Assembly (NCBI RefSeq): GCF_000974685.2
Contig: NZ_AP018738.1
Span: forward strand, 434,001-498,000
Direction of reading: 5' to 3'
Source of the DNA: Ferriphaselus amnicola
GTDB lineage: Bacteria > Pseudomonadota > Gammaproteobacteria > Burkholderiales > Gallionellaceae
DNA: 64,000 bases
Shown: positions 55,388 to 64,000 of the stretch, piece by piece
Numbering within the stretch: the first letter of the stretch is position 1
Layout: every line of letters begins with the position of its first letter
Notes under the pieces: generated by a model
Told to the model about the DNA's origin: nothing
Seen by the model: only the letters and a program-made list of their open reading frames with translations
Databases searched by the model: none
Position numbers and translations under genes: made by a program

Positions 55388-56686
55388 ATGAATATCACCC
55401 GTCTTTCTACCCGCGATACTGATTTCGATGCCAAGCTGAGCAAGCTGCTGGCGTTTGAAGAGACTGCCGATGAGAAGCTGGAAGCGACTGTCGCGGCGAT
55501 ACTTTCCGATGTGAAGAAACGTGGCGATGCGGCGGTGCTGGACTACACCCGCAAGTTTGACCGTTTGCCCTTGGCCGATGCGGCAGCGATGGAGCTGCCC
55601 AAGTCGGAATTGCAAGCGGCCTTCGAGGGGTTGCCCGCCGCGCAGCGTACTGCCTTGGAACGTGCAGCGCAGCGCGTCACGTCCTATCACCAGAAACAAG
55701 TGCAGTCATCCTGGACTTATCTGGATGACGACGGCACGATGCTTGGCCAGCAAGTCACTCCGCTGGATCGCGTCGGTCTGTATGTGCCGGGCGGCAAGGC
55801 GGCCTATCCATCTTCTGTGCTGATGAATGCGCTGCCGGCTAAAGTGGCGGGCGTGGCCGAACTCATCATGGTCGTGCCTACGCCGGATGGTGTGAAGAAC
55901 CAGTTGGTGCTGGCGGCGGCGCATCTGTCCGGCGTGGATCGCGTGTTCACCATCGGCGGCGCGCAAGCGGTGGCGGCGTTGGCTTACGGTACGGCGAGCA
56001 TTCCCACGGTGGATAAGATCGTCGGCCCCGGCAATGCGTATGTTGCTTCGGCCAAACGGCGCGTATTCGGCGCCTGCGGCATCGATATGATTGCGGGGCC
56101 TTCCGAGATTCTGGTGATCTGCGACGGCCAAACTAATCCAGATTGGGTGGCGATGGACTTATTTTCGCAGGCCGAGCACGACGAATTGGCGCAGGCGATC
56201 TTGTTGTCACCGGACGCGGCGTTCATCGAGGCGGTCGCCGCCAGTGCCGACAAGCTGCTGGAACAGATGCCGCGCAAAGAGATCATCAAGACAGCGCTGG
56301 AAAATCGCGGCGCGCTAATCCATGTCGCTGATCTGGACGAGGCGTGCGATATCAGCAATCGCATCGCACCAGAACACTTGGAGCTGTCGGTGGCTGATCC
56401 GCAATCTATGCTGCCCAAATTGAAGCATGCGGGTGCGATCTTCATGGGGCGCTATACCTCCGAATCGCTCGGCGACTATTGTGCCGGGCCAAATCACGTG
56501 CTGCCGACCTCCGGTACGGCACGTTTCTCCTCGCCGCTGGGTGTGTATGACTTCCAAAAGCGTAGCAGTCTGATTCAGGTGTCAGCGCAAGGCGCACAGA
56601 CGCTGGGCGCGATCGCTGCCGAGCTAGCATTTGGTGAGGGTCTGCAAGCTCACGCACAGTCGGCGCTATTCAGGAAAAATGCGTAA
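55388..56686 (+). CDS. hisD: Histidinol dehydrogenase
   Basis: This 432-residue zinc enzyme performs the last two oxidations of histidine synthesis. Visible motifs are [64 protein letters not shown] (zinc His) and [12 protein letters not shown]. Co-transcribed with hisG. Confidence 0.96.
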   Translation: MNITRLSTRDTDFDAKLSKLLAFEETADEKLEATVAAILSDVKKRGDAAVLDYTRKFDRLPLADAAAMELPKSELQAAFEGLPAAQRTALERAAQRVTSYHQKQVQSSWTYLDDDGTMLGQQVTPLDRVGLYVPGGKAAYPSSVLMNALPAKVAGVAELIMVVPTPDGVKNQLVLAAAHLSGVDRVFTIGGAQAVAALAYGTASIPTVDKIVGPGNAYVASAKRRVFGACGIDMIAGPSEILVICDGQTNPDWVAMDLFSQAEHDELAQAILLSPDAAFIEAVAASADKLLEQMPRKEIIKTALENRGALIHVADLDEACDISNRIAPEHLELSVADPQSMLPKLKHAGAIFMGRYTSESLGDYCAGPNHVLPTSGTARFSSPLGVYDFQKRSSLIQVSAQGAQTLGAIAAELAFGEGLQAHAQSALFRKNA

Positions 56687-56693
56687 TTAGTGT

Positions 56694-56722
56694 TTGACAG
56701 GGGGCGGGGGTTTCAGGATAAT
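56694..56722 (+). promoter_or_regulatory. Strong sigma-70 promoter of the tRNA-tuf operon
   Basis: A perfect -35 TTGACA (56694-56699), a 17-base G-rich spacer and GATAAT (56717-56722) lie just upstream of tRNA-Tyr. The expected start is near 56729, eight bases before the tRNA. Confidence 0.88.
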
Positions 56723-56736
56723 CCCGCCCTCTTCAC

Positions 56737-56822
56737 GGAGGGGTGGCCGAGTGGTTAATGGCAGCAGACTGTAAATCTGCCCTCTTATGAGTACGATGGT
56801 TCGAATCCGTCCCCCTCCACCA
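56737..56822 (+). tRNA. tRNA-Tyr (GTA)
   Basis: An 86-nt class II tRNA with a long variable arm. The acceptor GGAGGGG pairs with the CCCCTCC before an encoded CCA; the anticodon loop is CTGTAAA; T-loop GGTTCGAATCC. First in a Tyr-Gly-Thr-tuf-Trp array. Confidence 0.96.
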
Positions 56823-56876
56823 GAATTTAAGTTGTACGAGCAGGTGTTGAGTCGCCTGAAGTTGAAAGCAGGATAT

Positions 56877-56950
56877 GCGGGTGTAGCTCAATGGTAGAGC
56901 AGAAGCCTTCCAAGCTTACGACGAGGGTTCGATTCCCTTCACCCGCTCCA
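56877..56950 (+). tRNA. tRNA-Gly (TCC)
   Basis: A 74-nt tRNA. Acceptor GCGGGTG pairs with CACCCGC, with TCCA after; anticodon loop CTTCCAA; T-arm GGGTTCGATTCCC. Confidence 0.96.
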
Positions 56951-56961
56951 GTTTAGGTTAT

Positions 56962-57036
<75 letters not shown>

Positions 57037-57089
57037 GTTTTATTGGATAGTGGTTCTTTCGTTAATTCGGTTGTTGATGAGGAAAAATC

Positions 57090-58280
<1,191 letters not shown>

Positions 58281-58290
58281 TAAATATGAA

Positions 58291-58340
58291 AGCAAAAGAG
58301 GGAAGTGGGAAGGGTTGACCTTCTCCCTTCTCTCTTTGCT
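58291..58340 (+). terminator. Long hairpin after tuf (partial terminator or processing site)
   Basis: An imperfect stem of about 22 bp (58291-58313 with 58319-58340) lies between tuf and tRNA-Trp. Only GTT follows, so it may act mainly as an RNA-processing or mRNA-stabilising structure rather than a full terminator. Confidence 0.6.
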
Positions 58341-58353
58341 GTTCCTGAGTTTT

Positions 58354-58429
58354 AGGCCAGTAGCTCAATTGGTAGAGTATCGGTCTCCAAAACCGAGGGT
58401 TGGGGGTTCGAGACCCTCCTGGCCTGCCA
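58354..58429 (+). tRNA. tRNA-Trp (CCA)
   Basis: A 76-nt tRNA. Acceptor AGGCCAG pairs with CTGGCCT, then GCCA; anticodon loop CTCCAAA; T-arm GGGTTCGAGACCC. It lies directly before secE, the common proteobacterial order. Confidence 0.96.
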
Positions 58430-58452
58430 AGTTTTAACACGGACAATCACGC

Positions 58453-58800
58453 ATGTCGGATAAGCTGAAATTAGTCGCGGCATTTCTGCTGGTTGCAGCA
58501 GGGGTGGCGGGGTTCTACGTACTGCAAGAAAGCGCCTCAGTTCTACGGGCGCTGTCTGTGCTGGTGGGCGTCGCTGCGGGTGTGGCCGTTGCACTGACTA
58601 GCGAGCAAGGTAAGCAATTCGCTGTCTTCTTTAAGGAGTCGGTGGCTGAGGCCAAGCGCGTCGTGTGGCCCTCGCGCAAGGAAACCTTGCAGACTACAGG
58701 GGTGGTCGTGGCATTTGCTGTGACTATGGCGCTGTTCTTGTGGGCGGTGGATGCTAGTCTGTTGATGATGGTCAATAAATTGATGGGACGGAGCGAGTGA
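58453..58800 (+). CDS. secE: Preprotein translocase subunit SecE
   Basis: This 115-residue protein is the three-helix form of SecE. Two helices lie in residues about 8-50, followed by the conserved amphipathic segment [24 protein letters not shown] and the last helix. It clamps SecY in the membrane. The stop overlaps the nusG start. Confidence 0.95.
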   Translation: MSDKLKLVAAFLLVAAGVAGFYVLQESASVLRALSVLVGVAAGVAVALTSEQGKQFAVFFKESVAEAKRVVWPSRKETLQTTGVVVAFAVTMALFLWAVDASLLMMVNKLMGRSE

Positions 58801-59333
58801 TGGCTATGCGTTGGTATGTGGTTCACACCTACTCGCAGTTCGAGAAGAGTGTGCAGCGTGCGCTGGTAGAGCGCATCGCACGCGCCGGAATGCAGGAGCA
58901 ATTCGGTCAAATTCTGGTTCCAGTCGAAGAAGTGGTTGAGTTGAAGATGGGTCAGAAGAGTATTTCTGAGCGAAAATTCTTCCCCGGCTATGTGCTCGTC
59001 GAGATGGAGATGACCGACGATTCTTGGCACTTGGTCAAGAATACGCCGAAGGTCACTGGGTTCATCGGTGGTACCGCGATGAAGCCGACTCCGATCACCC
59101 AGAAGGAAGTGGACAACATCATGCAGCAGATGCAGGCTGGGGTAGAGAAGCCGCGTCCCAAGGTGCTGTTTGAGGTTGGCGAGTCTGTGCGTGTCAAAGA
59201 AGGCCCATTTACTGACTTCAATGGCATGGTGGAAGACGTCAATTACGACAAGAATAAACTGCGGGTGTCGGTGGCAATCTTTGGTCGCGCCACACCGGTA
59301 GAGCTGGATTTCGGCCAAGTCGAAAAGGCCTAA
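58800..59333 (+). CDS. nusG: Transcription termination/antitermination factor NusG
   Basis: The protein has 177 residues from ATG 58800, whose first base is the last base of the secE stop (TGATG). The NGN domain ([20 protein letters not shown]) and C-terminal KOW domain ([22 protein letters not shown]) are complete. It links RNA polymerase to Rho or ribosomes. A GTG three bases earlier is an alternative start. Confidence 0.96.
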   Translation: MAMRWYVVHTYSQFEKSVQRALVERIARAGMQEQFGQILVPVEEVVELKMGQKSISERKFFPGYVLVEMEMTDDSWHLVKNTPKVTGFIGGTAMKPTPITQKEVDNIMQQMQAGVEKPRPKVLFEVGESVRVKEGPFTDFNGMVEDVNYDKNKLRVSVAIFGRATPVELDFGQVEKA

Positions 59334-59349
59334 ACGCGGAGGAGGGGGT

Positions 59350-59385
59350 AGGGAGAAAGGTGTTTGCCTTTCCCTCTTTTTCCTG
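59350..59385 (+). terminator. Intrinsic terminator after nusG
   Basis: AGGGAGAAAGG pairs, with one bulge, with CCTTTCCCT around TGTTTG. It is followed by CTTTTTCC. It separates secE-nusG from the rplK operon. Confidence 0.8.
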
Positions 59386-59452
59386 CTCAGTATTAACCGG
59401 GGAGCGTGCCGCAATAGCGGTGTGCGTATGACCCATAATCAGGAGTAGTAAA

Positions 59453-59884
59453 ATGGCAAAGAAAATTGTCGGCTATATCAAGCTGCAAGTTCCCGCCGGT
59501 AAGGCGAACCCAAGTCCTCCCATTGGCCCAGCACTGGGTCAGCGCGGTCTTAATATCATGGAATTCTGTAAGGCGTTCAACGCCCAGACTCAAGGCGTAG
59601 AGCCAGGTCTGCCGATTCCAGTGGTGATCACTGCGTTTGCAGACAAGAGCTTCACCTTCGTGATGAAGACTCCTCCTGCGACTATTCTGATCAAGAAAGC
59701 CGCCGGTATTCAGAAGGGTAGCCCGAAGCCACACACCGACAAGGTGGGTAAGCTGACTCGCGCTCAGGCTGAAGAAATCGCCAAGACCAAGCAGCCCGAC
59801 CTGACAGCGGCTGACATGGATGCAGCAGTGCGTACCATCGCTGGTAGCGCGCGCAGCATGGGCATCACCGTGGAGGGCGTATAA
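59453..59884 (+). CDS. rplK: 50S ribosomal protein L11
   Basis: This 143-residue protein has the L11 start [32 protein letters not shown] and the rRNA-binding C-terminal domain. It forms part of the GTPase-associated centre. One base separates it from rplA. Confidence 0.98.
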   Translation: MAKKIVGYIKLQVPAGKANPSPPIGPALGQRGLNIMEFCKAFNAQTQGVEPGLPIPVVITAFADKSFTFVMKTPPATILIKKAAGIQKGSPKPHTDKVGKLTRAQAEEIAKTKQPDLTAADMDAAVRTIAGSARSMGITVEGV

Positions 59885-59885
59885 C

Positions 59886-60581
59886 ATGGCTAAAGTTTCC
59901 AAGCGTTACAAGGCAGCGGCTGCCAAGGTTGATCGTAACAAGCTGTACCCGCTCAACGATGCACTGGCTCTGGCAAAAGAAACTGCCGTGGCCAAGTTCG
60001 ATGAATCCATCGACGTTGCTGTGAATCTGGGCGTGGATGCACGTAAGTCTGACCAGCTAGTTCGTGGTTCTGTTGTGTTGCCTAAGGGCACTGGCAAGAG
60101 CGTGCGCGTGGCTGTGTTTGCACAAGGCGCCAAGGCTGAAGAAGCTAAGGCTGCGGGTGCAGAGATCGTTGGTTTTGACGATCTGGCTGAAACCATCAAA
60201 GCGGGCAATCTGGACTTCGACGTGGTGATTGCTTCTCCTGATGCGATGCGTATCGTAGGCCAACTGGGTCAGATCCTAGGTCCACGTGGTTTGATGCCTA
60301 ACCCTAAGGTCGGCACTGTTACTCCTGATGTGGCGGGCGCTGTGCGCAATGCCAAGGCTGGTCAGGTTCAGTACCGTACTGACAAGAACGGTATCATCCA
60401 GTGCACTATCGGTCGTGCATCTTTCGCGCCTGAAGCGCTGCGTGAAAACTTGTTGGCGCTGATTGACGCGCTGAACAAGGCTAAGCCAGCAGCTTCCAAG
60501 GGTGTGTATCTGCGCAAGATCTCCGTGTCCAGCACTATGGGCGTCGGTATCCGCGTCGAACAAGCCAGTCTGGTTGCGTAA
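59886..60581 (+). CDS. rplA: 50S ribosomal protein L1
   Basis: The protein has 231 residues from ATG 59886, one base after rplK; the longer frame from 59820 overlaps rplK and is not used. Typical features: [45 protein letters not shown]1 usually also represses its own mRNA. Confidence 0.97.
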   Translation: MAKVSKRYKAAAAKVDRNKLYPLNDALALAKETAVAKFDESIDVAVNLGVDARKSDQLVRGSVVLPKGTGKSVRVAVFAQGAKAEEAKAAGAEIVGFDDLAETIKAGNLDFDVVIASPDAMRIVGQLGQILGPRGLMPNPKVGTVTPDVAGAVRNAKAGQVQYRTDKNGIIQCTIGRASFAPEALRENLLALIDALNKAKPAASKGVYLRKISVSSTMGVGIRVEQASLVA

Positions 60582-60596
60582 CTAGTTTCAAATTCG

Positions 60597-60630
60597 GCGA
60601 CAGGGTGCGTGGGCGTACCCTGTCGCTTTC
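60597..60630 (+). terminator. Hairpin after rplA
   Basis: A perfect 10-bp stem (60597-60606 with 60617-60626) is followed by TTTC. The short T-run suggests partial termination between rplKA and the rplJ leader. Confidence 0.6.
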
Positions 60631-60841
60631 AGGCTTTGTACTGCTGCAGGAATGGCAGCATCAAAGACCGTTGGTGCCAACAGTCGCAGGACTGGCGGCT
60701 TAATCGGTGGAGTGATTCACCTGCCCACGTAGATGGTGTGCCCGCAAGCAGGGCGGACGTATTTAGGTTCATCCTGACTTAAGGTCGCTGTTGTTAACCA
60801 AGAGACATCGCAAGGTGTTTCGATTCTGGATGGAGAAAGAC
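60631..60841 (+). promoter_or_regulatory. rplJ leader, probable L10 autoregulatory region
   Basis: About 210 bases without an ORF precede rplJ. In many bacteria this place holds the L10 leader, which binds L10(L7/L12)4 to control translation. Short inverted repeats are visible (CTGCTGCAGGAATGGCAGCA near 60641; CCGTTGGTGCCAACAG near 60669). I infer the leader by position and did not fold it fully. Confidence 0.55.
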
Positions 60842-61342
60842 TTGAGTCTGAATCTGCAAGAAAAACAGGCGGTAGTCGCCGAAGTCAGCGCACAAGTGGC
60901 GCAGGCTCAGACTGTCGTTCTGGCAGAGTACCGTGGCATCAAAGTCAGCGACGTCACCAAATTGCGTGCGAATGCACGTGATGCAGGTGTTTACTTCCAC
61001 GTGTTGAAGAACACGCTGGCTCGTCGCGCGGTACAGGGCACTGCCTTTGAAACTTTGGCGGATAGCATGGTTGGCCCACTGGTGTATAGCATCAGTGCTG
61101 ACCCCGTCGCAGCTGCAAAGGTGGTGTACGAATTTGCCAAGACGAACGACAAGCTGGTCGTAAAGGCAGGCTCCTACAATGGCAAGGTTCTGGATGCGGC
61201 AGGCGTTAACGCGCTGGCTACCGTACCTTCCAAGGAAGTTCTGCTGGCACAACTGTGCGGCTTGCTGCAATCGCCGATGTCTGGCTTGGCACGTGCAGTT
61301 GCTGCCGTGTCCGCTCAGAAGTCTGAAGCGGTCGCTGCTTAA
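60842..61342 (+). CDS. rplJ: 50S ribosomal protein L10
   Basis: The protein has 166 residues if it starts at TTG 60842, which is preceded by GGAG at a good distance and yields the family start [21 protein letters not shown] 60830 would add four residues and has no ribosome binding site. L10 anchors the L7/L12 stalk. Confidence 0.94.
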   Translation: MSLNLQEKQAVVAEVSAQVAQAQTVVLAEYRGIKVSDVTKLRANARDAGVYFHVLKNTLARRAVQGTAFETLADSMVGPLVYSISADPVAAAKVVYEFAKTNDKLVVKAGSYNGKVLDAAGVNALATVPSKEVLLAQLCGLLQSPMSGLARAVAAVSAQKSEAVAA

Positions 61343-61374
61343 CCTTAACAAACTCTTAAATTAGGAAGAACAAA

Positions 61375-61746
61375 ATGGCATTTGATAAAGACGCATTTTT
61401 GGCATCCCTGGACGCAATGTCCGTTCTGGAACTGAACGACCTGGTCAAGGCAATCGAAGAAAAGTTCGGCGTATCCGCTGCTGCAATGGCTGGCCCAGCT
61501 GCTGCTGGCGCTGCTCCTGCTGCCGCTGCTGAGCAAACCGAATTCACCGTGATCCTGAAGGCCGCTGGCGAAGCCAAGGTCAACGTGATTAAGGTTGTTC
61601 GTGCAATCACCGGTCTGGGCTTGAAAGAAGCTAAGGACCTGGTTGACGGCGCACCGAAGCCAGTCAAGGAAGGCATTTCCAAGGCTGACGCTGATGCAGT
61701 TGCTAAGCAACTGATCGAAGCGGGCGCAACTGCTGAAATCAAGTAA
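61375..61746 (+). CDS. rplL: 50S ribosomal protein L7/L12
   Basis: This 123-residue protein has an N-terminal dimerisation domain, Ala-rich hinge ([19 protein letters not shown]) and C-terminal factor-binding domain ([21 protein letters not shown]). AGGA lies before the start. Recruits translation factors. Confidence 0.98.
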   Translation: MAFDKDAFLASLDAMSVLELNDLVKAIEEKFGVSAAAMAGPAAAGAAPAAAAEQTEFTVILKAAGEAKVNVIKVVRAITGLGLKEAKDLVDGAPKPVKEGISKADADAVAKQLIEAGATAEIK

Positions 61747-61761
61747 GCATTAGTGCTGTTC

Positions 61762-61792
61762 AAAAGGCTGACGGAAACCCCGTCAGCCTTTT
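61762..61792 (+). terminator. Attenuator-like hairpin between rplL and rpoB
   Basis: A perfect 13-bp stem (61762-61774 with 61780-61792) ends in four T that are part of the stem. The same place carries a partial terminator in E. coli, which lowers rpoBC relative to rplJL expression. The rest of the 157-bp gap shows nothing else clear. Confidence 0.75.
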
Positions 61793-61903
61793 GGCGCTGG
61801 ATAACTCCTGAGTTTTCAGGAACCCGTGTTGAACTGAAGAAGCCAGCGGACAGACTGCTGTCGTGATCTGTCCCCTGTCTTTTTCCTCTGTTGTGGAGAT
61901 ACC

Positions 61904-64000
61904 ATGAGCTACTCGTTTACAGAAAAAAAACGCTTCCGCAAGAACTTCGCCAAGCGCGTTGGTGCTTTGCCGGTTCCCTTTCTGTTGTCCACTCAGTTAG
62001 AGTCGTTTGCAGCTTTTTTGCAAGAGCACACGGCTCCCGACCAGCGTAAAACTGAAGGTCTGCAAGCGGCTTTCCACTCGATCTTCCCGATCGAGAGCCA
62101 CAGCAAGAATGCCTATCTGGATTTCGTCAGCTACACCTTGGGCACGCCTCCCTTCGATGTGAAGGAATGCCAACAGCGCGGCCTGACTTTCGCTGCACCT
62201 TTGCGTGCTCGCGTGCGCCTGAAGTTGATGGATCGCGAAGCCTCCAAGCCGACTGTAAAGGAAGTCAAGGAACAAGAAGTTTATATGGGTGAAATCCCAC
62301 TGATGACAGACAACGGTTCGTTCGTCATCAACGGTACTGAGCGCGTCATCGTGTCGCAGCTGCACCGTTCGCCAGGCGTGTTCTTTGAGCATGATCGCGG
62401 TAAAACCCACAGCTCCGGCAAGTTGCTGTTCTCCGCTCGTATCATTCCTTATCGTGGCTCATGGCTGGATTTCGAATTCGATGCCAAGGACTACGTATAT
62501 TTCCGTATTGACCGTCGCCGTAAGATGCCCGTCACCATTCTGCTGCGCTCCTTGGGCTATACGCCTGAGCAGATCTTGGCCGAATATTTCGACTTCGATA
62601 CATTCCATCTGAACAATGGCAGCATCCAGTTTGCTGTGATTCCTGAGCGTTTGCGTGGTGAGACAGCGCGCTTCGACATCGTTGGCGCAGCGGGCAAGGT
62701 CATCGTTGCTAAGGATAAGCGCATCACGGTGCGTCACGTCCGTGAAATCACTGAAGCCGGCATCGATCGTCTGGCCGTGGGTGATGACTTCTTGCTTGGA
62801 CGCGTGCTGGCTAAGAACGTGATCGACACCGATAGCGGCGAGATCATCGCCAATGCCAACGACGAGATCACTGAAGCTCTGTTGAAGAAGCTAAGTATTT
62901 CTAGCGTGAGCAGCATTCAGACGCTGTACACCAACGACTTGGATCACGGCGCGTTCATGTCGCAGACTCTGCGCATCGACGAAACCGTGGATATGTGGAC
63001 GGCGCGTGTTGCGATCTATCGCATGATGCGTCCTGGCGAACCGCCCACCGAAGAAGCGGTCGAGACTTTGTTCCAGCGCTTGTTCTTCAACAGCGATGCT
63101 TACGATCTGTCGCGTGTAGGCCGCATGAAGTTCAATCGCCGTGTGGGCCGCGATGAGTTGACTGGCTCGGGTACGCTGTCCAACGAGGACATCGCTGCCG
63201 TCATCAAGATCATGGTCGAGCTGCGTAATGGCCGAGGCGAGATTGACGACATCGATCACTTGGGTAATCGCCGCGTTCGTGCGGTGGGTGAACTGGCTGA
63301 GAACCAGTTCCGAGCTGGTCTGGCTCGCGTCGAGCGCGCTGTCAAGGAACGTCTGGGTCAGGCCGAGACCGACAACCTGATGCCGCATGACCTGATCAAC
63401 GCCAAGCCGATCTCGGCGGCGGTGAAGGAGTTCTTCGGTTCGTCGCAGTTGTCGCAGTTCATGGATCAGACCAATCCACTGTCCGAAGTGACCCACAAGC
63501 GTCGCATCTCTGCGCTGGGCCCAGGCGGTTTGACCCGCGAACGTGCCGGCTTCGAAGTGCGCGACGTGCACCCGACCCACTATGGCCGTGTGTGCCCGAT
63601 CGAAACCCCGGAAGGTCCGAACATCGGTCTGATCAACTCGCTGGCGCTGTATGCACGCACCAACGAATACGGTTTCATCGAAACGCCGTACCGCCGCGTG
63701 GCCGATGGTCAAGCTGCGACTGAGGTCGATTACCTGTCCGCGATCGAAGAAGGCAAGTACACCATCGCTCAGGCAAACGCTGATTTAGATGCTGATGGCA
63801 AATTCACAAGCGACATCATCTCTTCACGTCAACACAATGAATTCGTGCTGGCTGGCCCGGACAAGATTCAATACATGGACGTGGCACCGTCGCAGGTGGT
63901 GTCCGTTGCGGCTTCGCTGATTCCGTTCTTGGAACACGACGATGCGAACCGTGCGTTGATGGGTGCCAACATGCAACGTCAGGCAGTGCCTTGCTTGCGC
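61904..64000 (+). CDS. rpoB: RNA polymerase beta subunit (partial, C-terminus outside window)
   Basis: The first 699 codons of RpoB from ATG 61904. The start [20 protein letters not shown] is typical of betaproteobacteria. The rifampicin-resistance region is wild type ([36 protein letters not shown], about 63430-63550), predicting rifampicin sensitivity. The gene continues past the right edge. Confidence 0.98.
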   Translation, partial: MSYSFTEKKRFRKNFAKRVGALPVPFLLSTQLESFAAFLQEHTAPDQRKTEGLQAAFHSIFPIESHSKNAYLDFVSYTLGTPPFDVKECQQRGLTFAAPLRARVRLKLMDREASKPTVKEVKEQEVYMGEIPLMTDNGSFVINGTERVIVSQLHRSPGVFFEHDRGKTHSSGKLLFSARIIPYRGSWLDFEFDAKDYVYFRIDRRRKMPVTILLRSLGYTPEQILAEYFDFDTFHLNNGSIQFAVIPERLRGETARFDIVGAAGKVIVAKDKRITVRHVREITEAGIDRLAVGDDFLLGRVLAKNVIDTDSGEIIANANDEITEALLKKLSISSVSSIQTLYTNDLDHGAFMSQTLRIDETVDMWTARVAIYRMMRPGEPPTEEAVETLFQRLFFNSDAYDLSRVGRMKFNRRVGRDELTGSGTLSNEDIAAVIKIMVELRNGRGEIDDIDHLGNRRVRAVGELAENQFRAGLARVERAVKERLGQAETDNLMPHDLINAKPISAAVKEFFGSSQLSQFMDQTNPLSEVTHKRRISALGPGGLTRERAGFEVRDVHPTHYGRVCPIETPEGPNIGLINSLALYARTNEYGFIETPYRRVADGQAATEVDYLSAIEEGKYTIAQANADLDADGKFTSDIISSRQHNEFVLAGPDKIQYMDVAPSQVVSVAASLIPFLEHDDANRALMGANMQRQAVPCLR

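Overview
This 64 kb window looks like chromosome from a betaproteobacterium, probably of the Nitrosomonadales/Gallionellaceae kind. The evidence is the G+C-rich coding sequence, the bolA/ibaG-murA-hisG-hisD and mla gene order, the short-form HisG, and the MSHA-type pilus locus. The genus is an inference. Coding is dense, and most neighbouring genes in the clusters overlap by 1-16 bases. There is no rRNA, CRISPR array or intact insertion sequence. Both window edges cut genes: uvrA on the left and rpoB on the right.

Layout. 1-7.1 kb: uvrA (minus), a decayed REP-associated transposase fused to an A+T-rich orphan gene, DUF1415, two tandem coiled-coil lipoproteins, a YajR-like MFS transporter and ssb. 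7.1-11 kb: a MoxR/DUF58/transglutaminase operon. 11-23 kb: a complete-looking MSHA pilus operon on the minus strand, transcribed in the order mshA-C-D-O-P-I-I2-J-K-L-M-N-E-G. 23-25.5 kb: a pilin-glycosylation-type ligase and a candidate small RNA. 25.5-29.7 kb: tesA diverging from ybbA/ybbP, with a DUF559 gene wedged between ybbA and ybbP. 29.8-33.9 kb: one giant 7xPAS-GGDEF-EAL protein. 34-38.9 kb: queA, a small flanked insertion, then surE-pcm-nlpD-radical SAM. 38.9-49.8 kb: a second, non-MSHA, type IV pilus/type II secretion-like operon with its own sigma-54 activator. 50-56.7 kb: mlaFEDCB, ibaG, murA, hisG, hisD. 56.7-64 kb: four tRNAs, tuf, secE, nusG, rplKAJL and rpoB.

The most interesting signal is a shared promoter architecture that occurs three times within 2.4 kb on the minus strand. 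A 17-bp inverted repeat (TGCGACA-N3-TGYCRCA) is followed by TTCCCA and then, at exactly the same distance in all three, a -10-like hexamer (TATATT, TAAAGT, TATAGT). One copy precedes mshA and one precedes the pilin ligase. The third precedes a roughly 280-nt stretch with no convincing ORF, strong hairpins, a UCUCCUCC (anti-Shine-Dalgarno) loop and an intrinsic terminator. I read this as a small MSHA regulon: pilus, its glycosylase and a C-rich regulatory RNA.

Other points worth attention are: (i) a DUF559 (Vsr-like nuclease fold) gene flanked by inverted copies of a C/G-rich palindromic element, a third copy of which lies in frame inside ybbP; (ii) a roughly 550-bp insertion at the 3' end of queA bounded by a 25-bp near-perfect direct repeat; (iii) the second pilus-like operon, which has two minor-pilin-like proteins sharing a domain but no major pilin or prepilin peptidase nearby; and (iv) an intrinsic terminator placed just after the major pilin gene mshA.
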